64,000 nucleotides of DNA, from contig NC_058524.1 of NCBI RefSeq assembly GCF_904849725.1, positions 352,591,823 to 352,655,822 of the forward strand, written 5' to 3'. The first letter of the stretch is position 1; each line of letters starts with the position of its first letter. Below the pieces are notes generated by a model. It ran no database searches, was not told the origin of the DNA, and was given only the letters and a program-made list of their open reading frames with translations. The translations under genes were made by a program, and so were the position numbers. Source of the stretch: Hordeum vulgare subsp. vulgare (lineage: Eukaryota > Streptophyta > Magnoliopsida > Poales > Poaceae). Positions 22,482 to 33,996 of this stretch are shown one piece after another.

Positions 22482-23277
22482 ATGTCTTCCGGCTGTGATT
22501 TGTTCATGTGTGGAGAGATCCATTTCGGCGTGCTCATCTTCGTCACCGATGAATCAACATGGCTTCAGGAGGCACCTCTCGACATCAAGGTGCCCTCGAT
22601 CCATGGAGCGACGCACTTCCGTGCAAGGTCCTTCGGCGTAATCCTTTGGTAACCGTCGACTCTGCTGTCGACCGTTCACTCCGATGTTCGTCGTCATAAG
22701 CAATTCGGTCGCTCACGACTCCAACGATGGGTGAAGCATGCGGTGGCTTGCCAGGCATCATCTCTGTCGACTCCTCGGATTGCTGCCATCGAGCCTGCTA
22801 AACCTCATCGGGACCCGATCCACTCGGTGTCAGATCAGTCCGATATCCCTTCCGAGTGCGACAGCTACAATCCAGCAACGGAGGTCTTCATGGCGGATTC
22901 TATGGAGCGCCCACCCGGGTTCAGTTGCGGGGAACACGAGGTCGGCGAACCGTCGACTGGTCACGGCCGCTTTCGTCCTCCAACTTCCAGCTAGCGTCAG
23001 CGATAACTCTTCTCGAGCAGTCGAACAGACAACATTGAGGTATATCGTACTCCGGTACTTAACGTTGCAACCGCAGCTAAGATAGCAGATTCTATTCAGC
23101 CATCAGATTCAGAGGTTGGTAGAGGCTTAGACCAGATTCGCACTTTGCTTCAAGCAGCAGAGCAACAGAATTCAGTTGTATCGCAGTCGCTCAATAGGTT
23201 ACACAACAATTCACCTAGAGCAGATACAGTCCGTTAAGTTTATAGTCCAGGGTTGCCCCAACATCGCAGAGACTTGG
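22482..23277 (+). pseudogene. gag: gag of element A, 5' part
   Basis: ATG at 22482 opens 57 codons (MSSGCDLFMCGEIHFGVL to FGVILW) ending in a stop at 22650-22652. Related gag sequence continues in other frames to 23277, with an Arg-rich end LPQHRRDLGY. At 23278-23282 (GTTAC) element C is inserted. The sequence resumes in frame after the second GTTAC at 30903-30907. Stops and frame changes before the insertion show that this gag was decaying. Confidence 0.65.
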
Positions 23278-23331
23278 GTTACTGATATGTCTCAAACGTA
23301 TCTATAATTTTTGATGGTTTCATGCTATTAT

Positions 23332-26300
23332 CTTGTCAAACTTTGGACATTTAGTATGCCTTCTATATCTTTTTTGGGACTAACTTATTAAATTAGTGCC
23401 AAGTGACAGTTCCTGTTAAATCACTAGAGGCTCCTCTCATAACAGCAAATCTCACCGTGGGTGAACAAATTACTGTCGAGCAATTGATAGAACCGCGCAA
23501 AGTCATGACGATATCTAAGGCAATGATCATACATATAGGCATCACGTCCGAGACAAGTAGACCGATACTTTCTGCATCTACTACTATTACTCCACACATC
23601 GACCGCTATCCAGCATGCTACTAGTGTATTGAGTTCATGACGAACAGAGTAACGCCTTAAGCAAGATGACATGATGTAGAGGGATAATCTCAAACCAATG
23701 ATGGAAACCCCATGTTTTTACCCTTGATGGCAACAACATGATGCGTGCCTCGCCACCCCTTCTGTCACTGGGTGAGGTCACCGCACGGTATGAACCCAAA
23801 ACCAAGAACTTCTCCCATTGCAAGAATCATAGATCTAGTTGGCCAGACAAAACCCACAACTCGAAGAGAATTACAAGGATATGAAATCATGCATAAGAGA
23901 GATCAGAAGAAACTCAAATAAGATTAATAGATAATCTGATCATAAATCCACAATTCATCGGATCTTGACAAACACACCGCAAAAGAAGATTACATCGCAT
24001 AGGTCTCCATGACGATCATGGAGAACTTTGTATTGAAGATCCAAGAGAATGAAGAAGCCATCTAGTTACTAGCTATGGACCCGTAGGTCTATGGTGAACT
24101 ACTCACGCATCATCGGAGAGGTCATGGTGTTGATGAAGAAGCCCTCCGTGTCCGAATCCCCCCTCCGACAGGGCACCAGAACGTGCCCAGATGGGATCTT
24201 GCACAGGCAGAAGCTTGCGGCGGTGGAAAAGTGATTTCGATGATCTCCTAATTTTTTTGGGATTTTTAGGGAATTTATAAGCGCAACCCCTAGGTCAGGG
24301 GGCGCTCAGGGGGCCCACAAGCCTGTGGGAGGCGGCCTACCCCCGTGGCCGCGGGGTGGGGGCTTGTGGGGCCCCTGAGGCTCCCCTTCCTTTGCTCCCA
24401 AGCTTCCCAATATTCTTCAGTTATGAAAAAAATCTTTTCGGGGATTTTCTTCCGTTTGGACTTCGTTTCAAAATCTCCTCTGAAAGGGGTCCAAAACATG
24501 GAAAAAACAGGAACTGGCACTTGGAACGGACTCAATAAGTTAGTTTCAAAAAATATATAAAAGGCATGCAAAACATCCAAAGTTTGACAAGATAATAGCA
24601 TGAAACCATCAAAAATTATAAATACGTTGGAGACGTATCAAGCATCCCCAAGCTTAACTCCTGCTCGTCCTCGAGTAGGGATGTGATAAAGAATGAATTT
24701 TTGATGTGGAATGCTACCTAGCATAGTTGTCCTTTGCAACTTCTTTCACGTGACATGAATGTTCAGATCCGTAAAATTCAAAACAATAGTTTGCTATTGA
24801 CATGAAAACAGCAATACTTCAAGCAAACTAGCAAGGTAATCATGAACTTTCAAAATAACAGGGCCAAAGAAAATTATCCCTACAAAATCATATAGTCTGG
24901 CTATGCTCCATCATCCTCACACAACTAATTTAAATCATGCACAACCCCGGTATTGGCCAAGTATTTTTGTTCGCACTCTTACTTTCTCAAACTTTTTATA
25001 ACTATCACGCAATACATGAGCGTGAGCCATGGATATAGCACTATAAGTGGAATAGAGTGTGGTGGTGGTTGTGAGACAAAAAGGAGGAGATGGTCACATT
25101 GACTCGACATATCAAAGGGCTATGGAGATGCCCATTAATAGATATCAATGTGAATGAGTAGGGATTGCCATACAAGAGATGCACTAGAGCTATAAGTATG
25201 TGAAAGCTTAAAAGGAAAACTAGTGGATGTGCATCCAACTTGCTTGCTCACGAAGACCTATGGCAATTTTGAGGAAGCCCATCATTGGAATATACAAGAC
25301 AAGTTATATAATGAAGATTCCCACTAGCATATGGTAGTGACAAAGCAAGAAGCTTTCAATCATGAAGAACTTGGTGCTATCATGAAGCACAAGTGTGGAA
25401 AAAAAAGTAGCATTGTCCCTTCTCTCTTTTTCTCTGTTTTCTTTCATTTGGGCTCTTAGGCCTCTTTTTTTTTTTCTCTTTTTTTGTTTTTTGGCTCTTT
25501 GGCCTCTTTTTTTTATTTCCTCACATGGGACAATGCTCTAATAATGATGATCATCACACTTTTATTTACTCACAACTCAAAATGATGATGACTCTAAAGG
25601 AAATGCCTCCAGAAGTATACCAGGATGTGCAACGATCTAGCATGGCATATGACGTTGAAACATCTCGCTAGCTATCTTACGATCATGCAATGGCAATATT
25701 AGAGTGACGGCACAAGTCATGAGACAGAACGGTGGGTGTTGCATGGCAATATATCCTGGAATGGGTATGCAAATGCCATAGTAGGTAGGTATGGTGGTTG
25801 TTTTGAGGAAGGAATTTGGTTGGTTTGTGCACCGGCGAGAATTGCGCGGCACTAGAGAGGCTAGCAATGGTGGAAGGTGAAAGTGCATCTATACCATGGG
25901 CTTACATTAGTCATGAAGAACTCACATACTTGTTGCGAAAGTTTTTATTAGTAATCGAAATAAAGTGCTAAACGCATACTTCGAGGGAAGGGTTGGTAGG
26001 TGTAAACCATCGCGCGATCCCGACCTCAACACAAAGGATGACAATCAATAGATCAATTATGCTCCGACTTCCTAACATAGCGGTTCACCATACGTGCATG
26101 CTACGGGAATCACTAACTTCAACACAAGTATCTTTAGATTCACAACACCCTACTAACATAACTCTTAATATTACCAAATCCATGTCTCAAAACTAATTGA
26201 GAGGAATCGAAACTTCTCTTTCTACTCAATGCACATGAAGATGGAGGTTTTTGCATCCTCTTTGGGTACCTATCACATTTGGGACTACTTTCATAGCATA

Positions 26301-26512
26301 AGCCAACTACCAAATCACACACCGCCGTTCTCTAAAAGATATAAGTGAAGTACATAGAGCAAAAGTATCTGGCTCAAAAGATATAAGTGAAGCACTATGA
26401 GCATTCTAGCAAAATCACGATGAGTGCATGTCTCTCTCTCTCAAAAAGGTGTGCAGCAACGATGATTGTGACACAACAAAAAGAAAAGACTCCTACGACA
26501 CAAGACGCTCCA
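23332..26512 (+). repeat. Palindrome left arm (3181 bp)
   Basis: Inverted copy of 26537-29648. Starts CTTGTCAAACTTTGG and ends GACGCTCCA. It carries a minus-strand LTR (to 24640) and a minus-strand 3' internal region. Mirror open frames show the similarity: the translations at 23424-23693(-) and 29287-29556(+) differ at 2 of 89 residues, and 25041-25238(-) and 27770-27967(+) differ at 3 of 65. Confidence 0.9.
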
Positions 26513-26536
26513 AGAAAAACACATTATAGATCTAGT

Positions 26537-29500
26537 TGGAGCGTCTTGTATCTTAGGAGTCTTTTATTTTTGTTGTTTCACAAGCATCCTTGCTGCACAC
26601 CTTTTGAGAGAGAGAGACATGCACTCATCGTGATTTTGCTAGAATGCTCATCCTGCTTCAGTTATATCTTTTGAGCTAGATAATTTTGCTCTATGTGCTT
26701 CACTTAGATCTTTTAGAGCACGGCGGTGCGTGACTTGGTAGTTGGTTTATGATATGAAAGTAGTCCCAAAGGTGATAGGTACCCAAAGAGGATACAAAAA
26801 CCTCCATCTTCATGTGCATTGAGTAGAAAGAGAAGTCTTGATTCCTCTCAATTAGTTTTGAGACATGGATTTGGTAATATTAAGAGTTATGTTAGTAGGG
26901 TTTTGTGAATCTAGAAATACTAGTGCTGAAGTTAGTGATTCCCGTAGCATGCACGTATGGTGAACCGCTATGTTAGGAAGTCGGAGCATAATTGATCTAT
27001 TGGTTGTCATCCTTTGTGTTGAGGTCGGGATCGCGCGATGGTTAACACCTACCAACCCTTCCCCAAGGAGTATGCGTTTAGCACTTTGTTTTGATTACTA
27101 ATAAAAACTTCCGCAACAAGTATGTGAGTTCTTCATGACTAATGTGAGTCCATGGTATAGATGCACTTTCACCTACCACCATTGCTATCCTCTCTAGTAC
27201 CGCACAATTCTTGCCGATGCACAAACCCACCATATGCCTTCCTCAAAACAGCCACCATACCTACCTACTATGGCATTTTCATAGCCATTCCGAGATATAA
27301 TGCCATGCAACTCCCACCGTTCCGTCTCATGACTTGTACCGTCACTCTCATATTTCCAATGCATGATCGTAAGCTAGATCGTTGCACATCCCGGTACACT
27401 GCCAGAGGCATTTCCTATAGAGTCATCATCGTTCTAAGCTTTGAGCTGTGAGTAAATAAAAGTGTGGTGATCATCATTATTGGAGCATTTTCCCATGTGA
27501 GGAAATAAAAAAAGAGGCCAAAGAGCCCAAATAAAAAAAGAGACCAAGAGCCCAAATAAAAAAAGAGAAGAGAGAAAAAGAGAGAAGGGACAATGCTACT
27601 ATCTTTTTTCCACACTTGTGCTTCATAATAGCACCATGTTCTTCATGATTGAGACGCTCTCGTTTCGTCACCACCATATGCTAGTGGGAATCTTTATTAT
27701 ATAACTTGGCTTGTATATTCCAATGATGGGCTTCCTCAAAATTGCCCTAGGTCTTCGTGAGCAAGCAAGTTGGATGCACACCCACTAGTTATCCTTTTGA
27801 GCTTTCACATACTTATAGCTCTAGTGCATCCTTTGTATGGCAATCCCTACTCATTCACATTGATATCTATTAATGGGCATCTCCATAGCCCTTTGATATG
27901 CCGATTTAATGTGACCATCTCCTCCTTTTTGTCTCACAACCACCACCACACTCTATTCCACCTATAGTGCTATATCCATGGCTCACGCTCATGTATTGCG
28001 TGATAGTTATAAAAAGTTTGAGAAAGTAAGAGTACGAAAACAATTACTTGGCCAATATCGGGGTTGTGCATGATTTACATTAGTTGTGTGAGGATGATGG
28101 AGCATAGCCAGACTATATGATTTTGTAGGGATAACTTTCTTTGGCCTTGTTATTTTGAAAGTTCATGATTACTTTGCTAGTTTGCTTGAAGTATTGTTGT
28201 TTTCATGTCAATAGCAAACTATTTATTTGAATCTTACGTATCTGAACATTCATGTCACATGAAAGAAGATGCGAAGGACAACTATGCTAGGTAGCATTCC
28301 ACATCAAAAATTCAATCTTCATCACTTCCCTACTCGAGGACGAGCAGGAATTAAGCTTGGGGATGCTTGATACGTCTCCAACGTATCTATAATTTTTGAT
28401 GGTTTCATGCTATTATCTTGTCAAACTTTGGACATTTTGTATGCCTTTTATATCTTTTTTGGGACTAACTTATTAACTCAGTGCCAAGTGCCAGTTCCTA
28501 TTTTTTCCGTGTTTTGACCCTTTTCACACGAGAATTTTAAATGGAGTCCATACGGAATAAAATCTGCGGAATGATTTTTTCCATAACGGAAGACACACGG
28601 GAGACTTGAGAACCAAGGCAGGGGACCTTGGAGGAGGTCACAAGCCCACCAGGCCCGGCCTAGGGGGGCGGGCCTAGCAGGCTTGTGAGCTTTTCGTGGC
28701 TCCCTGCCCTAGGTTTTCCGCCTATATATTCCCTAAAATCCCAGAAAAAATCAAGAGATCATTGAAAGTACTTTTGCGCCGCCGCAAGCTTCTGTCTCCG
28801 CAAGATCCCATTTGGGGCACGTTCTGGTGCCTTTCCGGAGGGGGATTCGGGTACGGAGGGCTTCTCCGTCAACACCATGACCTCTCCGATGATGCGTGAG
28901 TAGTTCACCATAGACCGACGGGTCCATAGCTAGTAGCTAGATGGCTTCTTCTCTCTCCTGGATCTTCAATACAAAGTTCTCCATGATCTTCATGGAGATC
29001 TATCCGATGTAATCTTCTTTTGCAGTGTGTTTGTCGAGATCCGATTATCTATTAATCTTATTTGAGTTTCTTCTTATCTCTCTTATGCATGATTTCATAT
29101 CCTTGTAATTCTCTTGGAGTTGTGGGTTTTGTCTGGCCAACTAGATCTATGATTCTTGCAATGGGAGAAGTTCTTGGTTTTGGGTTCATACCGTGCGGTG
29201 ACCTCACCCAGTGACAGAAGGGGTGGCGAGGCACGCATCGTGTTGTTGCCATCAAGGGTAAAACACATGGGGTTTTCATCATTGGTTTGAGATTATCCCT
29301 CTACATCATGTCATCTTGCTTAAGGCGTTACTCTGTTCGTCATGAACTCAATACACTAGTAGCATGCTGGATAGCGGTCGATGTGTGGAGTAATAGTAGT
29401 AGATGCAGAAAGTATCGGTCTACTTGTCTCGGACGTGATGCCTATATGTATGATCATTGCCTTAGATATCGTTATGACTTTGCGCGGTTCTATCAATTGC

Positions 29501-29648
29501 TCGACAGTAATTTGTTCACCCACTGTGAGATTTGCTGTTATGAGAGGAGCCTCTAGTGATTTAACAGGAACTGGCACTTGGCACTAATTTGATAAGTTAG
29601 TCCCAAAAAATATATAGAAGGCATACTAAATGTCCAAAGTTTGACAAG
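26537..29648 (+). repeat. Palindrome right arm (3112 bp)
   Basis: Starts TGGAGCGTCTTG, ends TTTGACAAG. The spacer between arms is 26513-26536. The arms differ by about 69 bp of indels in total. The right arm holds the plus-strand PPT and an LTR start TGATACGTCTCCAACG at 28368. At its right end the LTR switches strand near 29560 and then jumps at 29648 to a downstream LTR position, sharing ACAAG at the joint. Confidence 0.9.
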
Positions 29649-30902
29649 CCCCCACCCCGCGGCCACGGGGGTAGGCCGCGTCCCATAGGCTTGTGGGCCC
29701 CCTGAGCGCCCCCTGACCTAGGGGTTGCGCTTATAAATTCCCTAAAAATCCCAAAAAAAATCAGGAGATCATCGAAATCACTTTTCCACCGCCGCAAGCT
29801 TCTGTCTGTGCAAGATCCCATCTGGGCACGTTCTGGTGCCCTATCAGAGGGGGGATTCGGACACGGAGGGCTTCTTCATCAACACCATGACCTCTCCGAT
29901 GATGCGTGAGTAGTTCACCATAGACCTATGGGTCCATAGCTAGTAACTAGATGGCTTCTTCATTCTCTTGGATCTTCAATACAAAGTTCTCCATGATCGT
30001 CATGGAGACCTATCCGATGTAATCTTCTTTTGTGGTGTTTTGTCGAGATCCGATGAATTGTGGATTTATGATCAGATTATCTATGAATCTTTTTGAGTTT
30101 CTTCTGATCTCCTAAATGCATGATTTCATATCCTTGTAATTCTCTTCGAGTTGTGGGTTTTATTTGGCCAGCTTGATCTATGATTCTTGCAATGGGAGAA
30201 GTGCTTGGTTTTGGGTTCATACCATGTAGTGAACTCACCCAGTGACAGAAGGGGTAGCGAGGCACGTATCGTGTTGTTGCCATCAAAGGTAAAAAGATGG
30301 GGTTTTCATCATTGGTTTTAGATTATCCCTCTACATCATGTCATCTTGATTAAGGCGTTACTCTGTTCGTCATGAACTCAATACACTAGATGCATGCTGG
30401 ATAGTGGTCAATGTGTGGAGTAATAGTTGTAGATGCAGAAAGTACCGGTCTACTTGTCTCGGACGTGATGCCTATATGTTTGATCATTGCCTTAGATATC
30501 ATCATGACTTTGCGCGGTTATATCAATTGCTCGACAGTAATTTGTTCACCCACCGTAATATTTGCTATTTTGAGAGAAGCCTCTAGTGAACACTATGGCC
30601 CCTGGGTCTACTCCACACTATATTTTCAGCCTTACTCTTTTTCTTCGTTGCACTTTCCGCCTTCAGATCTCACTTTGCAATCAATCTTGAAGTGATTGAC
30701 AACCCCTTTATAGCGTTGGGTGCAAGCTCTTTGTGTTTGTGCACGTACTCTGGACATGACGAGATTCTCCTACTGGATTGATACCTTGGTTCTCAAACTG
30801 AGGGAAATACTTACTGCTCCTGTGCTGCATCGCCCTTTCCTCTTCAAGGGAAAAACCAACACAAGCTCAAGGGGTGATAGAAAGGTTTCTGTCGCCATAG
30901 AA
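29649..30902 (+). repeat. Element C outer LTR, middle to 3' end
   Basis: Plus-strand LTR sequence from the GC-rich leader (CCCCCACCCCGCGGCC) to the end. It duplicates most of 28780-29560 and then has the unique U5 part (GTCTACTCCACACTATATTTTCAGCC and CTACTGGATTGATACCTTGG). The final dinucleotide is AA instead of CA. Confidence 0.75.
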
Positions 30903-30907
30903 GTTAC

Positions 30908-31634
30908 CGAGAGAATCAACACAAAGACCAGGGGTGGAACCAGTTCCCTCCTCGTTATCACCGTGATAACCGCTGTCGGGTGGATTCTCCTACGAGAAGC
31001 GGTACGTATGTGTCCCGACACTACGATGACCGGCGCCCATTCGGTGACGAGCGGAATCCAGGATTTGATGCGAGAAATGTACTCGCGCAGTGAAGGATCG
31101 ACAGGTGCAGATCTCATAGAGATGGTTTCGACAGAGATTGTCCGAGTGGAAGTCGTACTGTAGTTTCTGGTCCCAAGTGCTTCAGTAGAGAAATCCGCTC
31201 TACAGATATTCCCCCCGACTTCAGGTTGGCGGCTGGAATCAACAAGTTTATAGGAGAATCCAAGCCTGAAACATAGCTTAACGACTACCGAGTGGCTGTG
31301 CAGATTGGTGGAGGCAATGACAGCGTCGCCATGAAGCATTTGCCTCTGATGTTGGATGGTTTGACCAGGGCGTGGCTGAATCAGTTGGCTCCTTCTAGCA
31401 TCTACTGCTGGGAGGATCTCGCCCGAGTGTTCATGAAGACATTCGAAGGCACATGCAAGCGTCCAGCCGGTCTGTCCGAGTTGCAGCTTTGTGTGCAGAA
31501 GTCAAATGAGTCTTTGAGAGACTACATTCAGCGGTGGACAACCCTTCATCTCACGATGGAGAATGTATCTGAGCACCAGGCAGTCTGTGCTTTCAAGGCT
31601 AGCGTCAGATACACAGATTTGTACTTGAAGTTTG
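30908..31634 (+). pseudogene. gag: gag of element A, central capsid part
   Basis: Continues gag after C. First comes an Arg/Asp-rich stretch (YHRDNRCRVDSPTRSGTY, then RHYDDRRPFGDERNPGFDAR) with stops. Then an open capsid region from about 31292 (AVQIGGGNDSVAMKHLPLML, LTRAWLNQLAPSSIYCWEDL, FMKTFEGTC, SNESLRDYIQRW), which is the retrotransposon gag core. A TAG at 31275-31277 replaces a Trp codon position before the core. The Copia element enters at GTTTG 31630-31634, and gag resumes at 40259. Confidence 0.75.
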
Positions 31635-33383
31635 TGATGGGGAACGTCGCATGGGAAACAAAAATTTTCCTACGCGCACGAAGACCTATCATGGTGATGT
31701 CCATCTACGAGAGGGGATGAGTGATCTACGTACCCTTGTAGACCGTACAGCAGAAGCGTTAGAGAACGCGGTTGATGTAGTGGAACGTCCTCACGTCCCT
31801 CGATCCGCCCCGCGAACAATCCCGCGATCAGTCCCACGATCTAGTACCGAACGGAAGGCACCTCCGCGTTCAGCACACGTACAGCTCGACGATGATCTCG
31901 GCCTTCTTGATCCAGCAAGAGAGATGGAGAGGTAGAAGAGTTCTCCGGCAGCGTGACGGCGCTCCGGAGGTCGGTGATGACCTTGTCTCAGCAGGGCTCC
32001 GCCCGAGCTCCGCAGAAACGCGATCTAGAGGAAAAACCGTGGAGGTATGTGGTCGGGCTGCCGTGGGAGGGAGGGGGCCTTGCCTTGGGGTCCAAGGACC
32101 CTCAAGGGGGTCGGCCGAGCCAAGGGGGAGGACTCTCCCCCCCCAAACCGAGTTGGACTAGGTTTGGTGGGAGGGAGTCCCCCTCCCTTCCCACCTCCTC
32201 CCTTTTTTCCTTTTTCCTTTGATTTCCTATCCTTGGCGCATAGGGCCCTTTTGGGCTGTACCACCAGCCCACTAAGGGCTGGTGCGCCACCCTTATGCCC
32301 CCCCCGGTGAACTCCCGGAACCCATTCGTCATTCCCGGTACATTCCCGGTAACTCCGAAAAACCTTCCGGTAATCAAATGAGGTCATCCTATATATCAAT
32401 CTTCGTTTCTGGACCATTCCGGAAACCCTCGTGACGTCCGTGATCTCATCCGGGACTCTGAACAACATTCGGTAACCAACCATATAACTCAAATACGCAT
32501 AAAACAACATCGAACCTTAAGTGTGCAGACCCTGCGGGTTCGAGAACTATGTAGACATGACCCGAGAGACTCCTCGGTCAATATCCAATAGCGGGACCTG
32601 GATGCCCATATTGGATCCTACATATTCTACGAAGATCTTATCGTTTGAACCTCAGTGTCAAGGATTCGTATAATCCCGTATGTCATTCCCTTTGTCCTTC
32701 GGTATGTTACTTGCTCGAGATTCGATCGTCAGTATCCGCATACCTATTTCAATCTCGTTTACCGGCAAGTCTCTTTACTCGTTCCGTAATACAAGATCCC
32801 GCAACTTACACTAAGTTACATTGCTTGCAAGGCTTGTGTGTGATGTTGTATTACCGAGTGGGCCCCGAGATACCTCTCCGTCACACGGAGTGACAAATCC
32901 CAGTCTTGATCCATACTAACTCAACTAACACCTTCGGAGATACCTGTAGAGCATCTTTATAGTCACCCAGTTACGTTGCGACATTTGATACACACAAAGC
33001 ATTCCTCCGGTGTCAGTGAGTTATATGATCTCATGGTCATAGGAATAAATACTTGACACGCAGAAAACAGTAGCAACAAAATGACACGATCAACATGCTA
33101 CGTCTATTAGTTTGGGTCTAGTCCATCACGTGATTCTCCTAATGACGTGATCCAGTTATCAAGCAACAACACCTTGTTCATAATCAGAAGACACTGACTA
33201 TCATCGATCAACTGGCTAGCCAACTAGAGGCATGCTAGGGACGGTGTTTTGTCTATGTACCCACACATGTAAATGAGTCTTCATTCAATACAATTATAGC
33301 ATGGATAATAAACTATTATCTTGATACAGGAATTATAATAATAACTATATATTTATTATTGCCTCTAGGGCATAATTCCAACA
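31635..33383 (-). repeat. Copia 3' LTR
   Basis: 1749 bp. Ends on the plus strand in CATAATTCCAACA. Compared with the 5' LTR it lacks 46 bp at position 32066 (between CCGTGG and GAGG) and about 35 bp near 32299 (around the CCCCCCCC run). The first deletion removed the TATA region; the repeated GTGG at its edges suggests microhomology deletion. The rest is almost identical to the 5' LTR. Confidence 0.9.
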
Positions 33384-33398
33384 TTCTCCCACTTGCAC
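33384..33398 (-). other. Copia polypurine tract
   Basis: Read on the minus strand, AGTGCAAGTGGGAGAA directly precedes the 3' LTR start TGTTGGAATTATG. This is the normal PPT position for this group. Confidence 0.85.
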
Positions 33399-33435
33399 TA
33401 GAGTCAATAATCTAGCCCTCACATCACCATGTGAA

Positions 33436-33996
33436 TTACATTGTAATAAATCTAACACCCATACAGTTCTGGTGTCGATCATGTTTTGGCCTTGGAAGAG
33501 GTTTAGTCAGCGGGTGTGCTACATTCAGATCCGTGTGCACTTTGCATATATTTATGTCCTCTTCCTGGACGTAGTCGCGGATGAGGTTGAAGCGTCGTTT
33601 GATGTGTCTGGTCTTCTTGTGAAACCGTGGTTCCTTTGCTAAGGCAATGGCACCAGTGTTGTCACAGAACAAGGTTATTGGATTCAGTGCGCTTGGCACC
33701 ACTCCAAGATCCGTCATGAACTGCTTCATCCAGACACCCTCCTTAGCCGCCTCCGAGGCAGCCATGTACTCCGCTTCACATGTAGAATCTGCTACGACGC
33801 TTTGCTTGGAACTGCACCAGCTTACTGCACCCCCATTAAGAATAAATACGTATCCGGTTTGCGACTTAGAGTCGTCCGGATCTGTGTCAAAGCTTGCATC
33901 GACGTAACCTTTTACGGCGAGCTCTTCGTCACCTCCATACACGAGAAACATCTCCTTAGTCCTTTTCAGGTACTTCAGGATATTCTTGACCGCTGT
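33436..33996 (-). pseudogene. pol: Copia RNase H domain behind a nonsense codon
   Basis: This is the same reading frame as the polyprotein, separated from it only by the TAG at 33997-33999. It holds the Copia RNase H: VKGYVDASFDTDPDD (first Asp), DSTCEAEYMAASEAAKE (Glu), LFCDNTGAIALAKEP (Asp) and FHKKTRHI. It ends GVRFITM. All recognisable catalytic acids are present. Translation would need readthrough or an internal start, so as it stands the domain is not attached to RT. Confidence 0.85.

Larger units (their letters stand above)
23283..30902 (+). mobile_element. Element C: rearranged Gypsy element with a giant palindrome
   Basis: The outer boundaries behave like one LTR: it begins TGATATGTCTCAAACG, ends GTCGCCATAGAA, and is flanked by GTTAC (23278-23282 and 30903-30907). 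Excising it restores gag codons across the joint (LGY then REN). Inside, LTR sequence changes strand at about 23417-23421. LTR(-) runs to 24640, internal 3' sequence (-) runs to 26512, then after 24 bp everything is repeated in mirror image: internal (+) 26537-28367, LTR(+) 28368-29560, LTR 5' piece (-) to 29648. Plus-strand LTR middle to end follows (29649-30902). The AAGCTTGGGGATGCT PPT is present on both arms. No protein-coding domain remains. Confidence 0.75.

Noticed and set aside
30770..31339. 189-codon minus-strand open frame
   Set aside because: Shadow of the gag of element A and the LTR end of element C on the opposite strand.
31651..32510. Open frames repeated at 38440-39377
   Set aside because: They are inside the two Copia LTRs, hence duplicated; LTR sequence is not coding.
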